DNA from: Nectonema munidae
Taxonomy: Eukaryota > Nematomorpha > Nectonematoida > Nectonematidae
NCBI GenBank assembly: GCA_030549495.1
Contig: JAUIRK010000845.1
Span: 1-64,000 of the forward strand
DNA length: 64,000 bases
Direction of reading: 5' to 3'
Each line of letters starts with the position of its first letter. Position 1 is the stretch's first letter. Position numbers and translations under genes: made by a program. The notes below the pieces were generated by a model that worked only from the letters and a program-made list of their open reading frames with translations, was not told the origin of the DNA and searched no databases. Below are positions 39,601 to 50,450 of the stretch, piece by piece.

Positions 39601-42600
39601 AATCAGCTGAAAACATAATCACCCTCATGATATTTTTAGACGATTTCAAAATGCTAAGTTTTCAGACTTGCTGGAGGAGGAGGGGGCGTAAAACGGCGGA
39701 ATTATATCCCTTCAAATTTCGTGACTTCCTAAAATTGCTAGCTGCACCTTTTGAAACCATTTTCATGGTAGTTGACAATTTCATGTCAAAAACTGTCAAT
39801 CAAAATTAAAAATTAAAATTTTTTGCAAAATGTTGACATTATCTGTAGTTAACCTTATAACTTAAGATCTATATTATATACTACCATGAAAATTTATAAT
39901 TATATACAGTTTTGAATGCATAACACTTCATATATTTAATTTTTTCAATAATCATGGCTGCTTTTTAGAAAATGTCAATCAAAATTTTGATTAATCAAAA
40001 ATATATCTAATAAAACATTCCTTCAAATTTCACATAAGTGTTATACTAAATCGGCCATGCTGGTTTCATTTCTGAAAGCAGTTTTCGCATTTAGAGGTTT
40101 TACTGCTAGTGTCAATCAAATTTGCGATTTATGTCTGAAAACTATATCCCAAAATATTCTCTCTAATTTTATAATAAATATATGTTTTTATACCAATACA
40201 ACCATGATAGTTTTATTTCTGAAATCAGTTTTTGCATTTAGAGGTTTTAAATGTCTGGAAGTGTCAATCAAATGTTCGATTTACCTCTAATGTCTACAGA
40301 AATATTTTTGAAATTTAAATAAAATATATGTCTTTATGCCAAATGGAAGATTCTGTTTTCATTTTTGGACTCAGGTTTGGCATTTATGTTTTTAAAATAT
40401 CTGAAAGCTTCAATTAGATTTGTGGTTTACTTCTAGATAATGTCTTCAAAAATATTTTCAAAAAAATAAAATATCTCTTTCAAATAAAATATTTGTTTTT
40501 ATACCAAATCGACTATGCTTATTTTATTTATGTACTCCATTTTGGCTAATATGGTTAAAAAAATATCTGGAAGTAGCAATTGAATTAGTAATGTAGGCCT
40601 GAAAATCAGTTCTGTAAAATAATCTGTAAATTTTTTTTCAAAAAATCGTTGTATATAGATATGTAGTAAAAATATACTTTTTTTTTTGTATATTTTGGTT
40701 TATAATATATTCTTTAATCGTCTTGAGTATGAAATATTTATTTAAAAAAAGCAAACATATTATAAAATCTTTTGAAAATTTGTATGAGAGAAGGAACCAA
40801 GTTGAAAACTAATTGAAAAGAGAACATGTGATCAAAACAAATAATTAAAAAAAATATGTATCTTGACTAAATGGGATATCTACCATGTTCTAATGAACTA
40901 GGAAGTGGACTTAATTATAATATTAGATGCTTCAAAAAAGATTTTGACTATGAAAAAGAAGTTCCTCTTTTACAAATGAAAAATATTTAAATCTATAGCT
41001 TATCATCTTGGATTAGAATTATCATTTAACTAAGATGGGTAGAAAATCTGAAAATTTAAAATAGGTCAGCTTTATCAAAAATGGCACAGATGCCAATATG
41101 TGAGAATTTAGTCACTATCAAGATATTTTTTAATTTAAATTGAATTTGTCTATCTTTTTCCTTTTGCGTCAAAGAAGTAATTTTTTAGATGAAGAACGTT
41201 GACAACTTTTTGTAATTGAACACTGAACATCACGAATGATTCATCAGAAAAAAAACCTTTGAAATGAGATTGGTTGACAAATATTCAGGCCTGATAATAA
41301 AATACACGATACTGATAAAAAAAAAGCCTAAGATCATCAAGAAGAATCAGAATGCGTTGAGAGAAGAAAAAATCTGTTTAAAATAAATGCTTATAAAAAT
41401 TTTTCAAGCACACATTTAAGAAAATTAAATTTCTAATGAAAAAAGAATTACCAAGAAAGGATCATCATAGAATGAATAGCAAAATAACATACTGAAAAGT
41501 ATAGAAGATATGACTTAGAGTCTACGAGCCGATAACGAATTTGTAGCCAAAAAGATGGAGGAGGTCCTATCGAGATACATAAGTTACTGTAGAATGAAAT
41601 ATTTTGAGCGAATTAAACGCCCAAAGTTGGTTTATTAAATAAATTAAAAAATAATTACCAGAGAAATACTACGAGTAGAAGTTATTTTGAAGTTTATATA
41701 TTTGACATTGATTTACAGGTTTAATCGATTTTTTTGACAGGTTTTATTGATTTCATAAAAAATGAACATCACCAAAATTTTACATACTTGAAATGTATAA
41801 AAACTTTTTATAATAGTAAATATTTTAATTTTAACATCGGCTGTCATATTTAAATTTTTTTTCTCATGTTTGACTGATTTTTATATAAAAAAAGGAATAT
41901 CACTAGTAAACACAACGTACTTGAAAATGGGTATATGTGTGTAAAAAACTTTTTATAATTATTCGGATAAAATGATTCTTTTTGAGATAAATCAATTTTT
42001 TGACAGGTGTGATTGATTTTCATAAAAATGAATATCACCGCTGAATTCAGCATATTTGAAAATGGGTATATATGTGTAAAAAACTTTTTATAATTATTTA
42101 GATAAAAAGTTCCTTTTTTGAGATGAGCTGTTATAGGTAAATCAATTTTTGACAGGTTTGATAAAAAAAATGGACATTACCACTGAATTCAGCATAGTTG
42201 AAATATATATGTAACATTAAAAATATTTATAAAAACTTATTAATATCTGAGAAAAATAGGCATTTTACGCCCCCAGCACTTGAGCGGACAAATTTAGCCC
42301 AGCACTAATAGGGTTAATTACCCGCTCTGTTTTAAATTAATTCTTGGTAAAAATGGAAAAAGCTTTCTTATATACACTGTAATTTAGTTTTCAGCCATTT
42401 GCGCGCCAAAACTTTCAAATTATAAAAAGAGATCTTGTAGCTTCTTCCCGTAAAAAGGTGAACGAAGCGAAACTCCTTGATCCACTTGATGACAACTCCT
42501 TATCCACAATGAAAAAATTCACACTAATCATGAAAAAGTACTGGATTGTGCTTGTACCTGTTCACTATGCGCTTTATGCTACATGGATTTTCTTCTTCTA

Positions 42601-45600
42601 CTTCATCATCAAGATATGGTAATCCCTTTATTTACCCATTTTTATTGGTCTTATTTTACGCCTCTGCGTCTTTTTAGAGCCTATCAAAACTGCTCATCTA
42701 TTTTTGTTAGCCTATCAAAACTGCAGGATCCTAAATTTGGTATAAATATCATTTACTTAAAAAGATTCAGCTACTAATTATCTCACTATTTGTCTACTTT
42801 AACACGCAAATTTCTTAACAATTTGGCTGATTTAAATAAATATATAACTAACAAACTCACCGATTTTAATGAATTTTAACTTACGTTTTACTTACCTTCG
42901 TACACGCGGAAGTTATTGGAGAGGGTTGGGCAGTATGAACAGTATTTTTAAACAATGATGAATTATTTGTAATTAAGTTTTTAAAGTTCTTTAATTTGAT
43001 GATATTTAATGAAGAAAAAATCTGACAAACAATAGATAAATGGAGATATAGATAAATACCGCCTAAACTCATGTATCATAGGATCTAGCGTGTCATCCGA
43101 GCATCTCGCGTATCATGTTTTTTGAGAGAAAGACCTAGGGTATCGATCTACTAGATGGTCTGGGTTCGATTCCTGATTGTGACTGACTATCCTTACCTAT
43201 GAAAAATTATTCTTACTTCAGCTTCTTTTTAATGGTAGATTAACTTTGGTCTTCAACTTAATTGGCATCCTTTCGTCATTCATAATTAGTTTTACTTCTT
43301 TCCACGTGTTCCACTTGGCGTTTATTCTTCCTTTAACTTTTTTTTCACAGTTAAAGTTCCAAGATACATAATGTTTTTTACTTATTTTAGTATTTTCCTT
43401 ATCGTTCACTTCTTCTGCAGACTATGGTTTCAGTCTTTTCAAAATTCATTTTTAGTACTAATTTTTGCAAACAATTTTGCCATAGCGCAAGTCCATTTTG
43501 TAGTTCTTGTGTCTGAAACTCAACCTAAGACAAGTAAAGTAGTATGGAAAGTCTACGGACATACCAAACAAGTCTTTTAATGATATAGAATTCAAAAAAT
43601 TCAAAATTATTGGTTGAGTGAAAGTCTTTTGTGTCGCCCTTTTGATTTGTGCCCCTGATCGTACCTACTGTTTTACTTTCCTGATACATTTTCATTATCA
43701 TTCCGATAGTTTATTCCATTACCCCTTTTTTTCGCAAACAAAAATAGACAACATCTCTTGGAACTCGATCAGATGCCTTTTCAAAATCTTCAAAACAACT
43801 ACTGGCATGAATACAAATTGCTTAGGCTCTATTTTCACTATTTTACGTGATTGTTTTTTCAGTATTCTTTCAAAGAGTTTAAACTTCTTCAACTTTATTC
43901 CACTAAACATCTCTTTTTTATTATATCTAAAAAATATCTTTCTGTCCTTGTCTTGATTTTGCAATTTTATATATTATATTCTCTCCTTCTTTGGTATTAT
44001 CTCTTTATATAACTCTTCTGTTCCTTTTCTTCTAACTATGTCTATAATCTTTTTAGCTACTTTCTTTTTTATCGTGCATTTTTCTTTGTCTTCTTCGTTT
44101 TTTGATTTTTGTATTGCTTAAAAGACAACTTCTTTTTCCTTTATTTTACCCAATTTTAGTTTTTCCCAACACCTTTTCGCTAACGCCAATCAGAGTTTGT
44201 TTTATTTTATTCTATATTATATATTGATTTTTGATATTATTTTTAAATTTCGGTTAAACTTCAGAGTCTTTTAGTTTCCATGTCGTAAGCTTTTCAATTT
44301 TCATCACTTTTCGCTTCTGACTCTTGTTTTTCCATATCTCTCGTAATTTCCTTATATTTTAATTGCAATTAATCTTCTTTATTTCTCCTCACTTCTAAAA
44401 CATTTCCTTTGCATCTTTCTCAAATAATAATTCCTGCCCCATTTTATTCGCTTAAAACCTCCGTCAATTTTCCTTGTTGCTCTACCTCTTGATATACTCT
44501 TTACAAAGTCTATCAATTTTTCTTTTTTCCATTTTCTTTTGCACTTTTGTTCCTAATCTCAATTTCCTCCTCTTTTCAAAGCTTCCAGATAAAATTGTAC
44601 AATTCAAATTTGGAAACTTTTATCCTTTACTAATCAAGAGTTTAACCACAAGGCAGTGGAACTTTGAGATCAGAATTATTTTCTCCTGCAACAAACTATC
44701 CAAAGCTAACGAGAGAGTTATACGCTAAGACTCCTAAAAAACCTTAGTTAAGACGCTTGCTGATCCCTTTCACTTCTAAAATCGTTCAGTTTTAAAATAA
44801 CTCCCCGCTGAGAAGGCAGATTTAGAGATTTGCTTCAAGCTATTTGAGGCGCTTGCGTTTATGAGACATCTCATCGAGAATAAGAGCCTATCCTTAATTC
44901 CCTACCTCAGCATTAAAAACATTGTGGTAACCTGCACAACAAGGAACTCACCTGCACCTCAATTGTATTTTCTCTAATCCTACTCATTGTACACACACCA
45001 TTACCAAACAATCTTCTTTGAGAGTTGTCTCTTTATTTATGATGCTCTGGGAATAGTAAAATACTAATTTATCCAAATGTCAATTAAAAGAACTATTTTC
45101 TATCTCTTAATCAATATCCTATATTTAGGAATATTGACGTATTCATTCTTCTAGAAAAGGCTGGACTCAGTCAAAGCATAGTTGATATTTTCCGTAAAAG
45201 TGGCGCTGGAACCCTTGCTATGTCCTTCGCTTTGTGCAAACTCATCTTTCCTCTCAGGTGCTTCATGACTGTTGTTGGTATGCCTTGTCTTTTTTTCCTT
45301 ATTCTTCATGAAACCTGGCAATATATTCTTTCCACGTTAATACTTTTTTTACTTCTAAAGATATCAATTATCTTTTAAGATTCATGGTATCGTGAAAATT
45401 AAGTTTCTAATTAAATTATAGTTTAAAGGACATTAAATTTTATTCATTGGCTCCCATTATTACTTCCTTCATTGCTAAGATAAGATAGCTTCGTCAGTGT
45501 TGAGAAGGGTTCAAATATGTACTATATATGCAATAGTGGTACAAGATATAATGGGTGTAAGTTGTGTACAGGCGTAGTGCCAATATCAACGGTGTGAAAT

Positions 45601-46324
45601 CAAATATATTATTTATTTTAATTCAAATATTAAAACAAATCAAGAACTACTTTAACAACTTTTTTTGTAAACTCTGATGCAATTCTCCCTTTTTATTAGT
45701 TTTTTATTTTTATGTGTTTTTTCATTGTACTTTGAAAACTGAATATAAAATGAAAATGTAAATAAAAGTAGTTTTATAAAACTAGACAAATGAGAATTAA
45801 AAAAATGATTGGGCAAGTATCTAATAAAAATATAAAGCAGCTCTCAACGTGAATTAACAATATGTCATGTTGGCAAAAATTCAATAATCAATTGTTTATC
45901 TAATGAGCACCAATTTCTTTAGCTTACCTAAATAATGACAGAAAATATTGTTGTTCATTTTCCTAGGATTTATCAAAAATTGAATCTCCAAAATTGTAAA
46001 TTAAATGTTAAGTTTACAATTTCCTCAATACATTTGAAAATGAAAATTATAAAGCAATGATGAAGAAAAAGCTGTTCATTGTTGAAAATATCACAACATT
46101 TTTTAAAGTGTATTCAGAATAACCTTTATAGATGTAAATTTTTGATTAAAGTCTCTTTCTTCATATATTTCTTTCCTCTTTCATGTTTTCTCTAGAAAGT
46201 AGTTTTGTAATTTACTTTTACTTAAGCCACAACATCCCTACTTCTTCATCTCAGAAAGCGAGGCTTGCTTACTCGCGTTGCTGACGCCAAGAACTTCTTA
46301 TCTTTCTGGAAAAAATCAAAGTAA
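36529..46324 (+). CDS. FAM210A: FAM210 family protein (DUF1279), 4 exons
   Basis: Exons 36529-36629, 42388-42618, 45129-45277, 46227-46324; 579 nt, 192 aa, phases 2/2/1 consistent throughout. Exon 1 gives a basic, Ser-rich start without acidic residues (MLKPSSILQKKISRC...RKRPHLYSLVKTS), the look of a mitochondrial presequence. Exon 2 holds DPLDDNSLS..KKFTLIMKKYWIVLVPVH, matching the family's 'DPL.D.S.S....FKK....Y..VL.PVH', then a membrane helix. Exon 3: VDIFRKSGAGTLAMSFALCKLIFPLR; exon 4: HLRKRGLL and a short basic C-terminus with stop TAA at 46322. FAM210A/B are mitochondrial membrane proteins. A versus B is not decidable: exon 2 looks A-like, exon 3 and the short tail B-like. AATAAA at 46490-46495. 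Confidence 0.82.
37591..37670 (+). pseudogene. Decayed copy of the 5' part of FAM210 exon 2
   Basis: 80 bp about 90% identical to 42379-42457, including the polypyrimidine/AG acceptor region and AGATCTTGTAGCTTCTTCCC. In this copy the exon frame meets a TAG right after the acceptor and another stop soon after. The match ends exactly at the AAAAAG before the GTG codon at 42458. Either a partial exon duplication or two copies of a repeat, one of which became exon. Confidence 0.7.
38026..38115. repeat. Poly-T/poly-A palindromes
   Basis: A run of about 13 T followed directly by about 15 A, then further T8-T12 and A8 runs. A very strong AT hairpin. Assembly length may be unreliable. Confidence 0.7.
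38330..38584 (-). repeat. 255-bp block shared with 19588-19842 (inverted)
   Basis: Two differences in 255 bp against the copy 18.7 kb away. Here it lies in a longer Tigger context, so this is the likelier source type. Confidence 0.9.
38685..39168. mobile_element. Intact hAT MITE, 468 bp, with perfect 8-bp target duplication
   Basis: Element 38693-39160. TIRs CAGTGGTTCCCAACC / GTTGGGAACCACTG; flanked by GTTTAGCC at 38685-38692 and 39161-39168. Subterminal GGGGTCCA repeats. No transposase ORF. Terminal sequence is of the widespread Charlie-like hAT type. Inserted into the Tigger remnant between its 'HEWLN' and 'MNQIK' codons. Confidence 0.95.
39800..40640. repeat. Satellite array, about 146-bp period
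   Basis: Direct diverged units at about 40041, 40188, 40334 and 40499, each TTATACCAAATCGACCATG-like, then TTTCTGAA..CAGTTTT.GCATTTAGAGGTTTT, GTGTCAATCAAATTTGCGATTTA and AATAAAATATATG. Shares its unit with 26990-27375. In FAM210 intron 1. Confidence 0.75.
41690..42245. repeat. Second satellite array, about 130-140-bp period
   Basis: Units carry GACAGGT(T/G)TGATTGATTTTCATAAAAA-like sequence, ATGAACATCACC, GAATTCAGCATA and TTGAAAATGGGTATATATGTG (about 41735, 41868, 42000, 42150). One further copy at about 20395-20510. Directly upstream of FAM210 exon 2. Confidence 0.7.
42388..42618 (+). CDS. FAM210A: FAM210 exon 2: start of DUF1279
   Basis: Acceptor AATTTAG at 42381-42387, donor ATG/GTAATC. 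The first 23 codons (FQPFARQNFQ...SSRKK) match a decayed copy at 37591-37670. From 42458 on (VNEAKLLDPLDDNSLS...) the family motif is clear. A second acceptor, TTTTCAG at 42394, would drop two residues and need a different phase. Confidence 0.82.
43085..43200 (+). repeat. Possible tRNA-derived SINE remnant
   Basis: GGTTCGATTCC (B-box) at 43163-43173 in a GC-richer patch. No intact cloverleaf or A-box. Confidence 0.3.
43215..44470 (-). mobile_element. Old RTE-type LINE remnant in FAM210 intron 2
   Basis: Minus-strand fragments in RT order: KLFERILKKQSRKIVKIEPKQF (43850-43920), EDFEKASDRVPRDVV (motif A, about 43750-43795), LQNGLALWQNCLQKL and MNFEKTETIVCRR (about 43420-43510). All in different frames, with many breaks. 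Much older than the copy at 7256-9112 and of another RTE lineage. Confidence 0.75.
45129..45277 (+). CDS. FAM210A: FAM210 exon 3: core of DUF1279
   Basis: NIDVFILLEKAGLSQSIVDIF then SGAGTLAMSFALCKLIFPLR. The 'aGT.a.a.al.Kl..P.R' motif defines the family. The G at 45129 completes the TG left by exon 2 (Trp); the final G at 45277 joins CC of exon 4 (Ala). Confidence 0.88.
46227..46324 (+). CDS. FAM210A: FAM210 exon 4: C-terminus
   Basis: After CTTAAG: TTSLLLHLRKRGLLTRVADA...FWKKSK and TAA. LRKRGL equals the family's 'YLRK.G' end block. Confidence 0.82.
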
Positions 46325-46489
46325 CGCGGAGTAAGTAATCCCGAAAGTAACAGCAACAGATTACTTGTCATCTCAAAAGATGAGCAATTTTTATTGATGA
46401 ATATGATGGCGCTTATTTTTACAAATTGTTCAACCTATTTCATTTTTTTTCCAAATTTGGTTATTGTTTTGTGTGTGGTGTTTATCTGA

Positions 46490-46495
46490 AATAAA
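46490..46495 (+). terminator. Polyadenylation signal AATAAA of FAM210
   Basis: AATAAA 166 nt after the stop codon, in AT-rich 3' sequence. Confidence 0.45.
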
Positions 46496-46499
46496 TTAT

Positions 46500-47420
46500 A
46501 TCTACTGATTCTTCTTTCTTGATTTGTTCTACTTCAATCCATAAATTCTTCTCCAAAGGCTAGTGTAGAGAATTCATTTCGATTTACCTCTTTTAAATGA
46601 CGCAATGAACATCTTTTGGCGGTCTTTATTCCAAGATAGATCAAGTGTATCATTATCAGTAGGCAACAAAAAGAAATAACGAAATGTATAGAAAGTATAT
46701 GTAACATACAAAGTATAGGCGTTTGCTAAAACCACTTCATTAAAAAAAGATTTACATTATATTTATAGTTTATAAGCACATTACAGATGTTTTCTCTGAT
46801 TCATTTTCTATCCCTATATTTTTTTTCTTTCAACTTTTCTATGTTGTCTGGTTTTTTCAAGAAAGAATAAGACAGGGAATTAATATTGTCATTTCTTTTC
46901 TTGCCTATTTCTATAGCATAAGAAGGATCCTTCATCGGATTTGGATTTGGCTATTTGATTGTAGGCTTCCTTTTTAGAAAGCTTTGCATCCTCACACTTC
47001 GTTGTTAAAATGTTTTTACTTTGCTAGCACTTTAATTTAATTTTTAAATAAAATATACGCTTATATAACTTTTAATGGCGCATCCGCTTTAATAATGTCA
47101 AAGTAGCGGATATTTACAATTACTTTTTACCATCTATCTTTTTGATACTTGTCTTTGAATAAAGAATACAAGCTACCAGATAAAGGATTTTTTGAAAGCT
47201 GAAATCACCAAATATACTTTTTGACCTATTTCTAATCAACTATCATAAATCAATATATTTCTCTACTTTTCTTTCGTGGATAAATATTTTGCCCATGACT
47301 ATGAATATAATACCCGAACGTGTAGTAATCCTTTGTTCTGAATTAACTTTGAATCCTAGAATGATTCTCTTTATTTTAAGGCATATTTCCAAACAATTGA
47401 TTTTCATTGCTAACTTATCC
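46500..47420. other. Spacer without recognised features
   Basis: AT-rich, no gene or repeat I can support. Confidence 0.4.
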
Positions 47421-47422
47421 TC

Positions 47423-48315
47423 ATGAAAAAAGTTTGGACAAATGATATGCCATCTTACACCATGGCTCGCCGCCTGAATGATTACACTTCCCTGTCTAAC
47501 AGTGCCGTGGCGTCATGCTTTGCGAGTATGTTTAGCCGACAGACACCCCTGTATTCATTACGTTCAACCATTAGATGCCAGTACTATACAAAACTCCAAA
47601 TCATATTTTCGCTGACACCAGCTCAACCAAATCATCGAGCAGTTGAATTGAGACGGCACTCACAACATCACTGTTGCCGATGCTATTCGCTACCTGAAGA
47701 AAAGGCTGGGACTCTCTCACATCTACCACAATCGCAAATTACTTAAAAAAAGAGAACACACAGTCTTACGAAATCAGTGAGTTCAACCGTATCCCCTAAG
47801 TCCCAGTCTCATGATGATGAGTATGATGACATCCCATTAACAGAACTTATTCGAAGAACTACGAGAGCACTGGATATTGACCCCACTCTTACGATGTCGT
47901 CAGAATTGTTGACTGTGTCAAACCAGCACCATTGGAGGAAAGTGACGACGAGGAAGAGCCTGCACTAAAACCAAAATCTCTAGTGAAATACGTCAAAGCT
48001 GTCATTGGTGTTTTTCTGGATTTTATTGAATCGGAAGAGTGCATGACTGAAAACGATTTGATGATTTTCGAACAGCTGGAAAAACGTTTCAAACAGGTTG
48101 CAAGTTCCAAGTGTAAACAAAAAACATTGATGGATTATTTCTCCAAGTAATAAATGATGGTTTGAATAAAATTCGCATTACATTGTATTTATTTTCTCTG
48201 ATTCATTATATGCGTTATGATACCACCTAACATGGTTAAGGCGGCTACATTATGACACCCCCGATATACCGCCAGTTAATGACATGTCCCAGCGGTTAAT
48301 CGGGGGTGCGCTGTA
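47423..48315 (+). mobile_element. Tigger/pogo remnant: C-terminal transposase and 3' TIR
   Basis: Plus strand. MPSYTMARRL ('DNAP.H' box), then VQPLDAST and HNITVADAIRYLKK, DDIPLTELIRRTTRALDIDP, VVRIVDCVKPAPLEESDDEE and a C-terminus ending QKTLMDYFSK-TAA (48150). Several frameshifts (around 47500-47600, 47750 and 47895). Downstream, GGTTAATCGGGGGTGCGCTG ends at 48313, followed by TA: a 3' TIR and half of the TA target duplication. The 5' end is lost. The end motif fits a PCNA-binding PIP box, known from pogo transposase. Confidence 0.82.
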
Positions 48316-49516
48316 TATGATTTGCTATTGGAACATTCAAAGTCTTTCTATTTAACTTTCGAATATCCTAGCAAATATAGCCAATGAAAAACATTGCATA
48401 TGATATCCGAGTTCAGCTTTTGATTTTGCATAAGAAACAATTATTAATGTTAGAAAAGCTATAATTTTAAGAATTCGTTGAGTAGTGAATTTGACTTTTC
48501 TCTCTCAAACCTCCTTCAAATATTACTTTCTATTTTATTTTCCCTCAACAAGCTTGCTTTCATTCGATATTACGTATGCATTTCATTATATCACAAATTA
48601 TATACCATCGCTTTTTTCATTTAGTACACGCAGTGTATATTGTACCACACAGACACACCACCTCACCCATATCATTTCTATCTAGGTCTGGAATAAATTG
48701 ATTCAAAATGACGTCAAGAAGAATAAATTAGCTAATTTTTATTATGCGATGATAAATCACAAAATGTTTTAAGAAATGATAAGAGAGTAATTGCTTAAAA
48801 ATTGGCTAGTGATTTTCTAGCATTACCTCGTACTCACTTTTACTCTGAAAGACAGGAATGCGAGATTTCTTCAAGGTTTCATCGACAAAACGAGATTTAA
48901 TTCACAACTTAAAGTTTTCAATATTTTATCTATATTAAATTTATATTTCGAATAAACACCTTAAATATTATATTTATTTATCTCATGTTTTTGTAATCAA
49001 TAATAAAACATAAAATTTTCAATAATCTAATATATAATATTTTGAACAAACTTTATTTGAATGTCAAAAATTTTTTTTGTCGTAAAACTTTTACCTTCGC
49101 TTACCACTGTTGGGCTTTTTACTCCATTTTGTTAATTCAATCTTATTTTTCTCCATGATGAAAATATATAACAAACAAAAAAATCTTCAGTTAATTAAAG
49201 TTAATTGTTAGTACTTTCGTTTAGTTTGTAAAAATTATTAAAAAAAATTGTTTTTCTCTGTATTTTTGTCATTTTGAATGATCAAGTAACATATGTAAAT
49301 AAAACTTCACCGCTTGCAATGAATGTAACATCGAAGTTTGATTATAGTTGCGTGCTTCTAAACTTAGAGTGATATAAAATACTTTAGGAGACTTTTATGA
49401 TATTTGTTCAATGTTAGTTTTTTATACAAAGAGCACCAATAATTTAGATTAGCTTTAGAGTGTAGGAGCAAATGTATACTTTAAATTAATATCAAAACAG
49501 GATAGTAATAAGATAT
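48316..49516. other. Spacer without recognised features
   Basis: AT-rich, no supported feature. Confidence 0.4.
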
Positions 49517-50036
49517 ACATAACACGGGCCCGGACAAAAGCCCCCTCGGACAAAAGCCCCCCCCCCGCCGGACAAAATCCCTTCTCTCAAAATGAGAAAG
49601 AGGACAGAACACAAAAACTTGATTTTAATATTAGAGTTAGTATTAACACAAACCATAAATTTGATTTTAATATTAGAGTAATACAAAAATTTGATTTAAA
49701 TATTAGAATTAGTGTTAACAAAGCACAAAAAGGACGTGTACAAAAGCCCTACCTGACAAAATTACTCCTTTCAGAATGAGATAGAGGACAACCTCCCCCC
49801 CCCCCCCCTCGCAAAATCATAGCATAATTGAGCGTGTATATTACATAACTTTGTTTTTAGTACATATTTTAAAAAAATCACTTTTTTTCTAGCAAATGAT
49901 ACAATATTAGGCAAAATTCACTTTATTGAATTTAAAGGTAAGAAAGAATCTCCTCCTCATGATAAAAGGGGGGATTTTGACCGGAAGGGCTTTTGTCCAG
50001 GGGGGGGGGGGATTTTGCCCTACACCCACATAACAC
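49517..50036. mobile_element. MITE with perfect 9-bp target duplication and GGACAAAA termini
   Basis: Element 49526-50027 (502 bp), flanked by ACATAACAC on both sides (49517-49525, 50028-50036). Inverted subterminal arrays: GGACAAAAGCCCCC, GGACAAAATCCC at the left; the complements at the right with C/G runs of 10-11. The interior has three about 50-bp tandem units (AATTTGATTTTAATATTAGA). No ORF. A 9-bp duplication suggests MULE-type mobilisation, but the ends match no family I know. Confidence 0.85.
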
Positions 50037-50450
50037 AATTTAAAAGTAAGTTAGAGAGGATTATTATCAATTGGCGAGAAAAAATAAGATAAAAACACCA
50101 AAGTAGTGAGCAAAGCTAAAAACTCCAAATAGAATCAACATTAGCTTGTTTTTAAAATGCACACCAAAAAAGTCCGTAGTGCCCGAAACAGTATCATACT
50201 CCTCTTGCATAAAATTATGGTTGGGATCATTTGAAGGGGGTTAGAAACTAATACACAAGACAAGAGAGTCCATCACTGTTCTCACTCTACCGCAACAAAA
50301 AGGAAACAACTAAAGTTCATACTATTACTGCCTGTGCAAATCTAATTCGAGAAAAAATACCTGTAAAGAAGAAACAAAACTTTATTGAATAAAGCATAAA
50401 ATATAACAATTAAAATAAAAATGACAAAGTTTAATTTGAACATATTATAT

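Noticed and set aside
43618-43956. 112-codon plus-strand ORF
   Set aside because: Antisense shadow of the RTE remnant on the minus strand.
44816-44977. 53 open codons, ADLEICFKLFEALAFMRHLIE..., plus strand
   Set aside because: Protein-like, but FAM210 exons 2 and 3 join perfectly in phase without it and no family is recognised.
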